Shown here: positions 1 through 5,877 of the stretch, one piece after another
Layout of the letters: every line of letters starts with the position of its first letter
Numbering within the stretch: position 1 is the stretch's first letter
Source: Actinomycetota bacterium
GTDB taxonomy: Bacteria; Actinomycetota; Humimicrobiia; Humimicrobiales; Humimicrobiaceae
Direction of reading: 5' to 3'
DNA: 6,173 bases
NCBI GenBank assembly: GCA_023380915.1
Contig: JAMCSM010000216.1
Span: 1 to 6,173, forward strand
Translations under genes and position numbers: made by a program
The notes under the pieces: model-generated
Told to the model about the DNA's origin: nothing
The model's database searches: none
What the model saw: the letters and a program-made list of their open reading frames with translations, nothing else

Positions 1-300
1 TATTCGTGTTTATATTATCACTTTCCCGTAATACCTTCCGGTACCAGGCTGCTTGGAGTAGAAATTTATGAAAATATTGCAAAAATCAATCTTTCGGAAG
101 ATTTTTTAAATAAAAGTCTGGATAGCGGCATACTGGATGAATATGTTATTTATACCATAGTTGACACAATAACGGAGATACAGGGTATTGAAGGAGTTAT
201 TTTTTTAGTGGATGGCAAAAGAATAAAACAATATGGAAAAGTTGATCTGTCCATTCCTGCAATAAGAAACGATAAGTATCTAAGTGAGGATAGCCAGTAA
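1..300 (+). CDS. GerMN-domain protein, C-terminal part (5' end outside window)
   Basis: The frame is open from base 1 to the TAA at 298-300, giving 99 residues. These match the second half of a GerMN (sporulation/germination) domain: an IPSGTRLLGVEIYENIAKINLS segment in which a strand-turn-strand leads into 'NLSEDF', then 'YTIVDTITEI' and 'GVIFLVDGK', and a final 'GKVDLSIPAIRN'. The order and spacing are typical of the family. GerMN proteins are usually secreted or lipid-anchored and act at the cell envelope; GerM of Bacillus is needed for sporulation and germination. The N-terminus, where a lipobox or signal peptide would lie, is outside the window. The gene is followed by a 177-base spacer with its own promoter candidate, so it is probably not co-transcribed with the sugar genes downstream. 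The domain assignment is fairly secure. A sporulation role is not, because the domain also occurs in non-sporulating bacteria. Confidence 0.8.
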   Translation, partial: YSCLYYHFPVIPSGTRLLGVEIYENIAKINLSEDFLNKSLDSGILDEYVIYTIVDTITEIQGIEGVIFLVDGKRIKQYGKVDLSIPAIRNDKYLSEDSQ

Positions 301-477
301 ACAATTTCAGGAACTTTTAAAAATCATTTCTTATAGTAATAGTTATATAAAAAATAGCTGTATAAATTTAAGATGTAAAATTAACATGTAAACTTAAAAT
401 GTTGTAAGTAAAAATCATTACTGTTATGATATTTCATTGAATTTTTAAATAAATTTATAGTTAGAAAAAAGATAAGA
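301..477. other. AT-rich intergenic spacer with short imperfect repeats
   Basis: This spacer separates the GerMN gene from the sugar genes. It contains an imperfect direct repeat (ATAGTTATATAAA at 339-351 and ATAGCTGTATAAA at 354-366, 11 of 13 identical) and two ATGTAAA words at 373-379 and 386-392. The only hairpin seen is weak, AACAT (383-387) pairing with ATGTT (399-403), with no GC-rich stem or U-tract. I therefore see no convincing intrinsic terminator for the upstream gene. No small ORF with a ribosome-binding site was found. Confidence 0.5.
402..430 (+). promoter_or_regulatory. Candidate sigma-70/sigma-A promoter for the nucleotide-sugar run
   Basis: A TTGTAA -35-like box at 402-407 is followed, after exactly 17 bases, by a TATGAT -10 box at 425-430. 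A TG one base upstream of the -10 (422-423) makes it an extended -10. Transcription would start near 437, about 50 bases before the preferred start of the UDP-glucose dehydrogenase gene. This is the best promoter-like arrangement I found in the 301-477 spacer. In such AT-rich DNA, chance matches are common. Confidence 0.5.
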
Positions 478-486
478 TTGAAAACG

Positions 487-1866
487 ATGAAAGTTTGTGT
501 TATTGGAATAGGGTATGTAGGGCTGGTTACAGGAGCATGCCTTGCTGAAATAGGACACCATGTCGTATGCGTGGATAAAGATGAAGGCAAAATAAAGATG
601 CTCCTTGAATGTAAAATACCTATTTATGAACCAGGGCTTGATAAACTTGTAATAAAAAATTTAAATAAAGGAAAACTTCATTTCACCTCAGATATAAAAA
701 ATGCCATAGAAACGCAGGAAATAATTTTTATTTGTGTTGGCACACCCCCGCAACCCGACGGAACTGCTGATTTAAGATATATAGAAGAAGTGGCAAAAGA
801 TATTGGCAATTATATTAATGACTATAAAATTATTACTAATAAAAGTACTGTACCAATTGGTTCTGGTGATTGGGTATCCATGGTAATAAGTGATAATATA
901 AACACGAATAATATAAATAAAAGACAGAAAGATCAAAGTGGTAAAATTACCTTTGACGTTGTATCAAATCCAGAATTTTTAAAAGAGGGAACAGCAATTT
1001 CCGATACCTTTTTCCCCGATAGGATTGTACTTGGATCATCAAGTCCTTCCGCAATTAAAACGATGAAAAAATTATACGAGCCCATCATTAACCATAACTT
1101 TGATGCAAGTGATATAACTTCTAATATTAAGAGAATTGATAAAGTACCGGTTGTTGAGACAGATTTGATTAGTTCAGAAATGATAAAGTATGCTGCTAAT
1201 TCTTTTTTAGCAACAAAAATTTCATTTATAAATGAAATTGCAAATATTTGTGAGAAAGCTGGTGCAGATATAAAAATGGTTGCCAAAGGAATTGGTCTGG
1301 ATAATAGAATTGGTGCTAGATTTTTAAATGCCGGAATTGGATGGGGGGGATCATGTTTTCCAAAAGATGTTACAGCTTTAACAAAGATAGCTGCAGAATA
1401 TGGAATAACTACGCAGCTTTTAAATGCGACAATTAACGTCGATAATCAACAAAGACTAAGAGTTATTCAAAAAGTTCAGGAAGTATTAAAGATTATAAAA
1501 GGCAAAGTAATTGGAATATTGGGCATTTCATTCAAGCCCAATACTGATGATACCAGAGATTCTCCTTCAATTACAATAATGAATAATCTCGTAAGTCTGG
1601 GTGCAAAAGTTAAAGTATATGATCCAATAATCAAAGATCATCCATCAACTTTAGACAGCAAAGTAATAGTTTATAAAACTGTGGAAGAAGTCTTTATTGA
1701 TTCAGATCTGGTGGTACTTGCTACAGAATGGGAAGAATTTAAGAACCTGGATTTTAAAAAAATAGGCAGCTTCATGAAGGCAATGAACTTCATAGATGGA
1801 AGAAATTTCCTGGATAAAGAAGATATGGTAAGATTGGGATATGTCTATTCCGGAATAGGCAGATGA
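487..1866 (+). CDS. ugd: UDP-glucose 6-dehydrogenase
   Basis: This cytoplasmic enzyme oxidises UDP-glucose to UDP-glucuronate with two NAD+. All family landmarks are present in the 459 residues. The N-terminal Rossmann motif is GIGYVG at 7-12, with an acidic Asp30 after strand 2. Next come 'NKSTVPIGSG' (118-127), 'NPEFLKEGTA' (161-170) and 'EMIKYAANSFLATK' (231-244) with the conserved Lys234 and Asn238. The catalytic Cys290 sits in GGSCFPKD (287-294), and the C-terminal UDP-binding domain has 'SFKPNTDDTRDSPS' (348-361). I chose ATG 487 over the in-frame TTG at 478 because family members begin MKVCVIGxGYVG and the purine-rich GATAAG at 471-476 lies 10 bases upstream of it, but only 1 base before the TTG. 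The protein is somewhat longer than the usual 430-450 residues owing to two polar loops (about 135-154 and 201-220). It is first in the sugar run and supplies the substrate of the next gene. Confidence 0.95.
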   Translation: MKVCVIGIGYVGLVTGACLAEIGHHVVCVDKDEGKIKMLLECKIPIYEPGLDKLVIKNLNKGKLHFTSDIKNAIETQEIIFICVGTPPQPDGTADLRYIEEVAKDIGNYINDYKIITNKSTVPIGSGDWVSMVISDNINTNNINKRQKDQSGKITFDVVSNPEFLKEGTAISDTFFPDRIVLGSSSPSAIKTMKKLYEPIINHNFDASDITSNIKRIDKVPVVETDLISSEMIKYAANSFLATKISFINEIANICEKAGADIKMVAKGIGLDNRIGARFLNAGIGWGGSCFPKDVTALTKIAAEYGITTQLLNATINVDNQQRLRVIQKVQEVLKIIKGKVIGILGISFKPNTDDTRDSPSITIMNNLVSLGAKVKVYDPIIKDHPSTLDSKVIVYKTVEEVFIDSDLVVLATEWEEFKNLDFKKIGSFMKAMNFIDGRNFLDKEDMVRLGYVYSGIGR

Positions 1867-1909
1867 GATATCTTAAGGTATTATATTAGGTATTATTAAG
1901 TAAGTTTTT

Positions 1910-1916
1910 AAAGGTG
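1910..1916 (+). promoter_or_regulatory. Ribosome-binding site deciding the UDP-xylose synthase start
   Basis: AAAGGTG lies 9 bases upstream of ATG 1926. An in-frame GTG at 1914 would lie inside this Shine-Dalgarno sequence, so ATG 1926 is the more likely start. Confidence 0.6.
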
Positions 1917-1925
1917 TTTATTTAT

Positions 1926-2867
1926 ATGAATGATAAGAAAAATACTGCACTTGTAACAGGTGGCGCCGGATTTATTGGGAGTCATTTATGCAAATATTTA
2001 TTAAAAAAGAATTACAGAGTAATATGTGCCGATGATTTGATAACTGGCACTTTAAGAAATCTTGAAGATATAAAAAGCGAAGATTTCATTTTTATCAATC
2101 ATGATATTACTGAATATATAGATATAAAAGATAATGTTAGTATAATTTTCCATCTGGCTTCTCCTGCAAGTCCTATTGATTATCTGCAATTGCCAATTCA
2201 AACATTAAAAGTGGGTGCACTTGGAACTCATAACATTCTGGGTCTGGCTAAATCAAAAAGAGCCATAATGCTGCTTGCATCAACTTCTGAGGTTTACGGA
2301 GACCCACTTGTACATCCTCAGGATGAAGGATATTGGGGTAATGTAAATCCGATAGGTCCCAGAGGGGTGTATGATGAAGCAAAAAGATTTTCAGAAGCAA
2401 TAACAATGGCCTATCACAGACAACAGGGGTTAAATACCAGGATTGCCAGAATTTTCAACACATACGGACCCAATATGAGAATGCGGGATGGCAGAGTAAT
2501 ACCTAATTTTATCATACAGTGTTTAAAAGGAGAGGAAATAACAATTTATGGTAATGGCAATCAAACCAGAAGTTTCTGCTATGTTGATGATATGGTGGAA
2601 GGCTTGTTTAAATTATCACAGGTTGATTACAGCGATCCTGTAAACCTCGGTAATCCGGACGAATGGAATATTTTGAGATTGGCAGATAAAATAAAAGTGT
2701 TAACTGAATCAGAAAGCAAAATTATTTTCAATCCTCTGCCGGTAGATGATCCCAAGGTCAGAATGCCGAATACAAGCAAGGCAAAAAAAATATTAAATTG
2801 GGAGCCAAAAATAAGCCTTGAAGAAGGTCTTTTGAAAACAATTGGATGGTTCAAGAAAAATCTTTAG
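1926..2867 (+). CDS. uxs: UDP-glucuronate decarboxylase (UDP-xylose synthase)
   Basis: This is an extended short-chain dehydrogenase/reductase that decarboxylates UDP-glucuronate to UDP-xylose through a bound-NAD+ 4-keto intermediate. It has 313 residues from ATG 1926, the usual length of soluble bacterial UXS. The NAD-binding [10 protein letters not shown] motif starts at residue 11. UXS-diagnostic segments follow: '[11 protein letters not shown]' (76-86), 'TSEVYGDP' (120-127) with catalytic-site Glu122, and '[11 protein letters not shown]' (144-154) with the Tyr149/Lys153 pair. Then come 'FNTYGPNM', '[10 protein letters not shown]' with Arg215, and '[11 protein letters not shown]' near the C-terminus. 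HLASPAS and the YDEAKR form of the YxxxK motif separate it from UDP-glucose 4-epimerases and RmlB. It lies 59 bases after ugd and uses its product, so the two genes form a UDP-glucose to UDP-xylose module. No membrane segment is seen, so it should be cytosolic. Confidence 0.93.
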   Translation: MNDKKNTALVTGGAGFIGSHLCKYLLKKNYRVICADDLITGTLRNLEDIKSEDFIFINHDITEYIDIKDNVSIIFHLASPASPIDYLQLPIQTLKVGALGTHNILGLAKSKRAIMLLASTSEVYGDPLVHPQDEGYWGNVNPIGPRGVYDEAKRFSEAITMAYHRQQGLNTRIARIFNTYGPNMRMRDGRVIPNFIIQCLKGEEITIYGNGNQTRSFCYVDDMVEGLFKLSQVDYSDPVNLGNPDEWNILRLADKIKVLTESESKIIFNPLPVDDPKVRMPNTSKAKKILNWEPKISLEEGLLKTIGWFKKNL

Positions 2868-2872
2868 GGCTG

Positions 2873-2878
2873 TATAAT
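2873..2878 (+). promoter_or_regulatory. Possible internal promoter -10 box upstream of the cupin gene
   Basis: A perfect TATAAT lies just after the uxs stop, 30 bases before the cupin start. The best -35 at normal spacing is only TTCAAG (2850-2855), three of six matches. An internal start is therefore possible but weakly supported. Confidence 0.25.
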
Positions 2879-2898
2879 AGAAATTTATTATTTTTTCT

Positions 2899-2904
2899 GG
2901 AGGG
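2899..2904 (+). promoter_or_regulatory. Strong ribosome-binding site for a TTG start
   Basis: GGAGGG ends 4 bases before TTG 2909. No in-frame ATG occurs until residue 21, inside the conserved N-terminal region of the protein, so this site fixes TTG as the start. Confidence 0.7.
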
Positions 2905-2908
2905 ATAA

Positions 2909-3364
2909 TTGATTCAAGGAGTAAAAATAAAAAAACTAAAAGTTATTCCGGATGAGCGTGGACGACTTATGGAGATGCTCCGTTGCGATGACGAGATTTT
3001 TAATAAGTTTGGACAGGCATATATGACGACTGCATATCCGGGTGTAGTCAAGGGCTGGCATTATCACAAAATCCAGACAGATAATATGGCTGTTATAAAA
3101 GGGATGATGAAAATAGTTTTATATGATGGCAGGGACCAGTCCGGTAGTTTTAAAGAGATAAATGAATTCTTTATTGGAGAGCATAATCCGATACTTCTCC
3201 AAATACCGCCGCTTGTATATCACGGGTTCAAATGTACCAGTGAAAACGAAGCAATATGCGTAAATATCCCCACAGAAGCCTATAATTATGATAAGCCTGA
3301 TGAATACAGGGTTGATCCTCACGGTAGTGAGATACCTTACAATTGGGATAGAATGGATAAGTAA
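2909..3364 (+). CDS. RmlC-like cupin (dTDP-4-dehydrorhamnose 3,5-epimerase-related), possibly not a true epimerase
   Basis: The protein has 151 residues starting at TTG with a strong ribosome-binding site. It shows the layout of the dTDP-sugar isomerase/epimerase cupin family (PF00908-like). 'VIPDERGRLMEMLR' (12-25) matches the N-terminal strand. 'GVVKGWHYHK' (45-54) matches the GxxRGLHYQ catalytic-His region, with His51 aligned to the catalytic base. 'IPPLVYHGF' (99-107) and a late 'DP' (136-137) are also family features. True RmlC inverts C3 and C5 of dTDP-4-keto-6-deoxyglucose on the way to dTDP-rhamnose and is about 180 residues long. This protein is shorter. By manual alignment the 'QxKLVR' lysine region reads 'QTDNMAVIK', the catalytic Tyr of 'YKCTxYY' falls at Val119, and the C-terminal stretch holding the His-Asp dyad partner is missing. 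I recognise the family but cannot assign the reaction. Placed just upstream of RmlB, it probably acts on a nucleotide sugar made by this cluster. Confidence 0.8.
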   Translation: MIQGVKIKKLKVIPDERGRLMEMLRCDDEIFNKFGQAYMTTAYPGVVKGWHYHKIQTDNMAVIKGMMKIVLYDGRDQSGSFKEINEFFIGEHNPILLQIPPLVYHGFKCTSENEAICVNIPTEAYNYDKPDEYRVDPHGSEIPYNWDRMDK

Positions 3365-3411
3365 GCAAGTTAAGGATAAATGAAAAAAAGATAAAAACAG
3401 ATTAATAGGAC

Positions 3412-3416
3412 AGGAG
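3412..3416 (+). promoter_or_regulatory. Ribosome-binding site for the RmlB TTG start
   Basis: AGGAG lies 8 bases upstream of TTG 3425. This supports TTG as the start and gives the expected short lead (about 8 residues) before the first Rossmann strand. Confidence 0.65.
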
Positions 3417-3424
3417 CAAAAACC

Positions 3425-4414
3425 TTGGAAGATCGAAAATTCAAAATTATTCTTATTACCGGAGGAGCAGGATTTATAGGCAGCAATTTTATACATTACT
3501 TAATAAAAAAATACCCTGAATATAAAATTATTAATCTCGATAAATTGACATATGCCGGGAATCTTGAAAATCTAAAAGATATTGAAAATAATTCCCATTA
3601 TAATTTTATAAGAGGTGACATTTGTGACAGGAATATTGTAGAAGAGATATTTAAAAATCATAAAATTGATGCAATAGTAAATTTTGCAGCAGAATCGCAT
3701 GTTGACAAGTCCATAACGGATCCAGGGGTTTTTATACAGACTGATGTATATGGATCCTTTGTATTGCTTGAGGCTGCAAAAAATTATAATGTTAAATTAT
3801 TCCTTCAGATAAGCACCGATGAAGTTTATGGTTCAATTGGAAAAGGATCTTTTAAAGAAACAGATCCGCTTAAGCCCAACAGCCCATATTCTGCATCAAA
3901 AGCAGGTGCCGAAATGATTGTGAGATCATTTTTTAAAACTTATGGAACACCTGTAGTGGTAACAAGAACGTCAAATAATTTTGGCCCTTATCAATATCCT
4001 GAAAAAATAATACCTTTATTTGTAACAAATTTAATCGACAATAAGAAAGTACCGTTATACGGTGATGGAATGAATGTCAGGGACTGGATTTATGTCAGTG
4101 ACAATTGTCATGCTCTTGACCTTGTAATGCATAAAGGAAGTCTTGGTGATATTTATAACATTGGTGGGGGAAATGAAAAGCCCAATATCTGGATCACTAA
4201 AAATATACTAAGTATTCTTGGCAAACCTGAAACCCTGATTGAACCAGCTGCTGACCGGCTCGGTCATGACAGGCGCTATTCTGTTGACTGCTCCAAAATT
4301 AGAAAAACACTTGGATGGACTCCTGAAACTAATTTTGAAGAGGCTTTGGAAAGAACTGTCCACTGGTATGTGAGCAATGAAAATTGGTGGCGGCCGCTGA
4401 AAGAAAATAAATAA
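3425..4414 (+). CDS. rmlB: dTDP-glucose 4,6-dehydratase
   Basis: This NAD+-dependent short-chain dehydrogenase-fold enzyme converts dTDP-glucose to dTDP-4-keto-6-deoxyglucose, the branch point to dTDP-rhamnose and other deoxysugars. Its 329 residues fit the family length. The sequence shows '[12 protein letters not shown]' (11-22), 'LDKLTYAGNLENL' (38-50), 'NFAAESHVDKSI' (86-97), the catalytic triad segment STDEVYG (130-136) with Asp132 and Glu133, and YSASK (155-159). It also has 'RTSNNFGPYQYPEKIIPL' (181-198), 'YGDGMNVRDWIYV' (212-224) and 'DRLGHDRRYSVD' (277-288). STDEVYG with YAGNLENL is specific for RmlB rather than a 4-epimerase. It starts 60 bases after the cupin gene, and its stop is one base from the next start, so it is probably translationally coupled to it. 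RmlA and RmlD are not in the window, so dTDP-glucose must come from elsewhere and the final sugar is undetermined. Confidence 0.95.
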   Translation: MEDRKFKIILITGGAGFIGSNFIHYLIKKYPEYKIINLDKLTYAGNLENLKDIENNSHYNFIRGDICDRNIVEEIFKNHKIDAIVNFAAESHVDKSITDPGVFIQTDVYGSFVLLEAAKNYNVKLFLQISTDEVYGSIGKGSFKETDPLKPNSPYSASKAGAEMIVRSFFKTYGTPVVVTRTSNNFGPYQYPEKIIPLFVTNLIDNKKVPLYGDGMNVRDWIYVSDNCHALDLVMHKGSLGDIYNIGGGNEKPNIWITKNILSILGKPETLIEPAADRLGHDRRYSVDCSKIRKTLGWTPETNFEEALERTVHWYVSNENWWRPLKENK

Positions 4415-4415
4415 T

Positions 4416-5156
4416 ATGCATGAAGACAAAATTTTTTCAGAAAAAAGAGAAATAAGCGACTTTAAATTTGATAAGGAAGTTGCTTGTGTTTTTGATGATA
4501 TGCTCGAAAGAAGCGTGCCATTCTATCCGGAAATACAGAGAATGGCCGTTGAGCTGGCAGGGAAATTTGCAATCGCAGGGAGTAATATTTATGATCTTGG
4601 TTGTTCTACAGGAACAACAATGCTTGGAATCTTGAATACCAATCATTCTAAAAAAGTAAAAATAATAGGCATAGATCATTCTCATCCCATGATTGATTTA
4701 GCTAAGAAAAAGTTAAAGGAAAATTACAATGGTGATAATTACGAATTTGTTTTTGCAGATCTGAATAAACCGGTTGTTATAGAAAAAGCATCAGTTGTCA
4801 TAATGCTGTTAACTTTACAATTTATAAGACCTTTGCAAAGGGAAATTTTAATAAAGCACATATATGATAATTTACTTGATAATGGCTGTTTGGTAATAAT
4901 TGAAAAAGTCCTTGCTACCGACAGTTTGCTTAACAGGCTATTTATAGACTTATATCATAAATTTAAAAAGATTAAAGGTTATTCAGATCTGGAGATTGCG
5001 CAGAAAAGAGAAGCTCTTGAAAATGTTTTAATCCCCCTAAGAATCGATGAAAATGTAGAACTTTTAAGAAGAAATGGTTTTCCAATAATTGATATTTTCT
5101 TTAAATGGTATAATTTTGCTGGCTTCATAGGAGTTAAGCAAAAATATGAAGTTTGA
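4416..5156 (+). CDS. cmoA: Carboxy-S-adenosyl-L-methionine synthase (CmoA family)
   Basis: CmoA has a class I methyltransferase fold but makes carboxy-SAM from SAM and prephenate; CmoB then uses it to convert 5-hydroxyuridine 34 of tRNA to 5-oxyacetyluridine. The 246 residues match E. coli CmoA (247) end to end. Visible features are 'FKFDKEVACVFDDMLERSVP' (16-35), the SAM motif 'YDLGCSTGTTML' (59-70), 'IIGIDHSHPMID' (83-94), 'LTLQFIRPLQRE' (132-143), 'YHKFKKIKGYSDLEIAQKR' (180-198) and 'ALENVL'. Arg198 in QKR aligns with E. coli Arg199, the residue reported to bind the carboxyl group of carboxy-SAM, so carboxy-SAM rather than plain methyl chemistry is expected. The ATG lies one base after the rmlB stop with no clear ribosome-binding site, suggesting translational coupling. 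The next gene overlaps its 3' end by 11 bases. No cmoB is in the window, which is unusual, and its place in a sugar cluster raises the question of another carboxy-SAM user. Confidence 0.88.
   Translation: MHEDKIFSEKREISDFKFDKEVACVFDDMLERSVPFYPEIQRMAVELAGKFAIAGSNIYDLGCSTGTTMLGILNTNHSKKVKIIGIDHSHPMIDLAKKKLKENYNGDNYEFVFADLNKPVVIEKASVVIMLLTLQFIRPLQREILIKHIYDNLLDNGCLVIIEKVLATDSLLNRLFIDLYHKFKKIKGYSDLEIAQKREALENVLIPLRIDENVELLRRNGFPIIDIFFKWYNFAGFIGVKQKYEV
5129..5133 (+). promoter_or_regulatory. Ribosome-binding site inside cmoA for the overlapping downstream gene
   Basis: AGGAG lies 12 bases upstream of ATG 5146, within the cmoA coding sequence. The spacing is slightly long, but together with the 11-base overlap it supports coupled translation of the two genes. 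Confidence 0.45.
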
Positions 5157-5877
5157 AAATAAAATATCAAGATGGAATAGGGAAATAAAAGAAAATAAAA
5201 GAAGTTTAAGTTCCGGGGTGATGAATAAAGCAGGACATGTAATCAGAAAAATGACCGGAACTTCATTATGGGCCACCAAATCTTTTGAAATATGGCTGCT
5301 TATTCAAAATATATTGTTTTTAGTGAAACCTCAAAAAATTTTAGAATTTGGCTCGGGAAGAAGTACAAATTATTTATCCGAATATGCTTATAAAAATGAT
5401 GCCGAATTAATTTCCATTGAGCACACTCTTTACTATTATTTTACTTTTTTAGAAGGTTTAAAGTTTTCATTCTTAAATCCAGAGTATCTAAAATATGTGC
5501 CTCTTAAAAGTGGATGGTATAAAATTTCTAAATTAGAAAGATTTCTTTCATCCTGTAATGATATAGACTTATTTTTCTTAGATGGTCCGAATAATCCATA
5601 TTTTGAAAAAAGAGACCCTGAAATATTCTATAAATATATATTTCCAAAGTTGGGTAAAATAAAAATAATTCTGGTTGATGATACTCAGATAAAACCTGTT
5701 GATAACTTAGCAGATGAAATTTCATTAAGATGCAAATTGATTAGGTATGATGTAAGTTACATGGCAGGAAGAACAGAAAATAAAATGGCCGTCCTTTTGG
5801 ATCCAAACTCTAATAAATTGTTGGATGATTTACCTGATTATTTAAAAGAAATGTTATATGAAAAAATAGATTCTTAA
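5146..5877 (+). CDS. Class I SAM-dependent methyltransferase-fold protein, substrate unknown
   Basis: The protein has 243 residues. After a basic, polar N-terminal stretch (1-45) comes a Rossmann-like core. 'KILEFGSGRSTNYL' (64-77) is the glycine-rich SAM-binding motif I. 'AELISIEH' (86-93) places acidic Glu92 at the end of strand 2, where SAM-fold enzymes bind the ribose. 'IDLFFLDGPNNPYFEKRDPEIF' spans 140-161, with a DGP motif at 146-148, and 'KIIILVDDTQ' in outline (KIKIILVDDT, 171-180) is the next strand. Combined FGSGxST, DGP and VDD motifs are seen in methyltransferases near polysaccharide and glycan loci, but I cannot name the acceptor. It lacks the features and length (about 320 residues) of CmoB. 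No signal peptide or convincing membrane span is seen. The gene overlaps cmoA by 11 bases in another frame, suggesting the two products work together or are at least co-expressed. Its stop overlaps the stop of the convergent gene. A sugar O-methyl- or carboxymethyltransferase role is inference only. Confidence 0.72.
   Translation: MKFENKISRWNREIKENKRSLSSGVMNKAGHVIRKMTGTSLWATKSFEIWLLIQNILFLVKPQKILEFGSGRSTNYLSEYAYKNDAELISIEHTLYYYFTFLEGLKFSFLNPEYLKYVPLKSGWYKISKLERFLSSCNDIDLFFLDGPNNPYFEKRDPEIFYKYIFPKLGKIKIILVDDTQIKPVDNLADEISLRCKLIRYDVSYMAGRTENKMAVLLDPNSNKLLDDLPDYLKEMLYEKIDS

Noticed and set aside
478..486. TTG 478 as the ugd start
   Set aside because: It adds three residues before the conserved MKVCVIG and would sit one base after the only purine-rich site.
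933..1286. Minus-strand open frame of 117 codons inside ugd
   Set aside because: It lies wholly within a strongly conserved gene, has no recognisable domain and is explained as a shadow of ugd codon use.
1876..1896. Direct repeat AGGTATTAT in the ugd-uxs gap as an operator
   Set aside because: Nine bases repeated once at a 12-base period in AT-rich DNA, with no promoter nearby, is not enough to support a regulatory call.
3119..3496. Minus-strand open frame of 125 codons crossing the cupin/rmlB junction
   Set aside because: It overlaps two well-supported plus-strand genes, has no family resemblance and lacks a good ribosome-binding site.
5064..5279. Minus-strand open frames across the cmoA/methyltransferase overlap
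   Set aside because: They are antisense to conserved motifs of both genes and have no recognisable product. The real overlap is between two plus-strand genes.
5146..5877. CmoB as the identity of the gene after cmoA
   Set aside because: The position suggests it, but the protein is about 80 residues too short and its motifs (EFGSGRST, DGP) are not those of CmoB.
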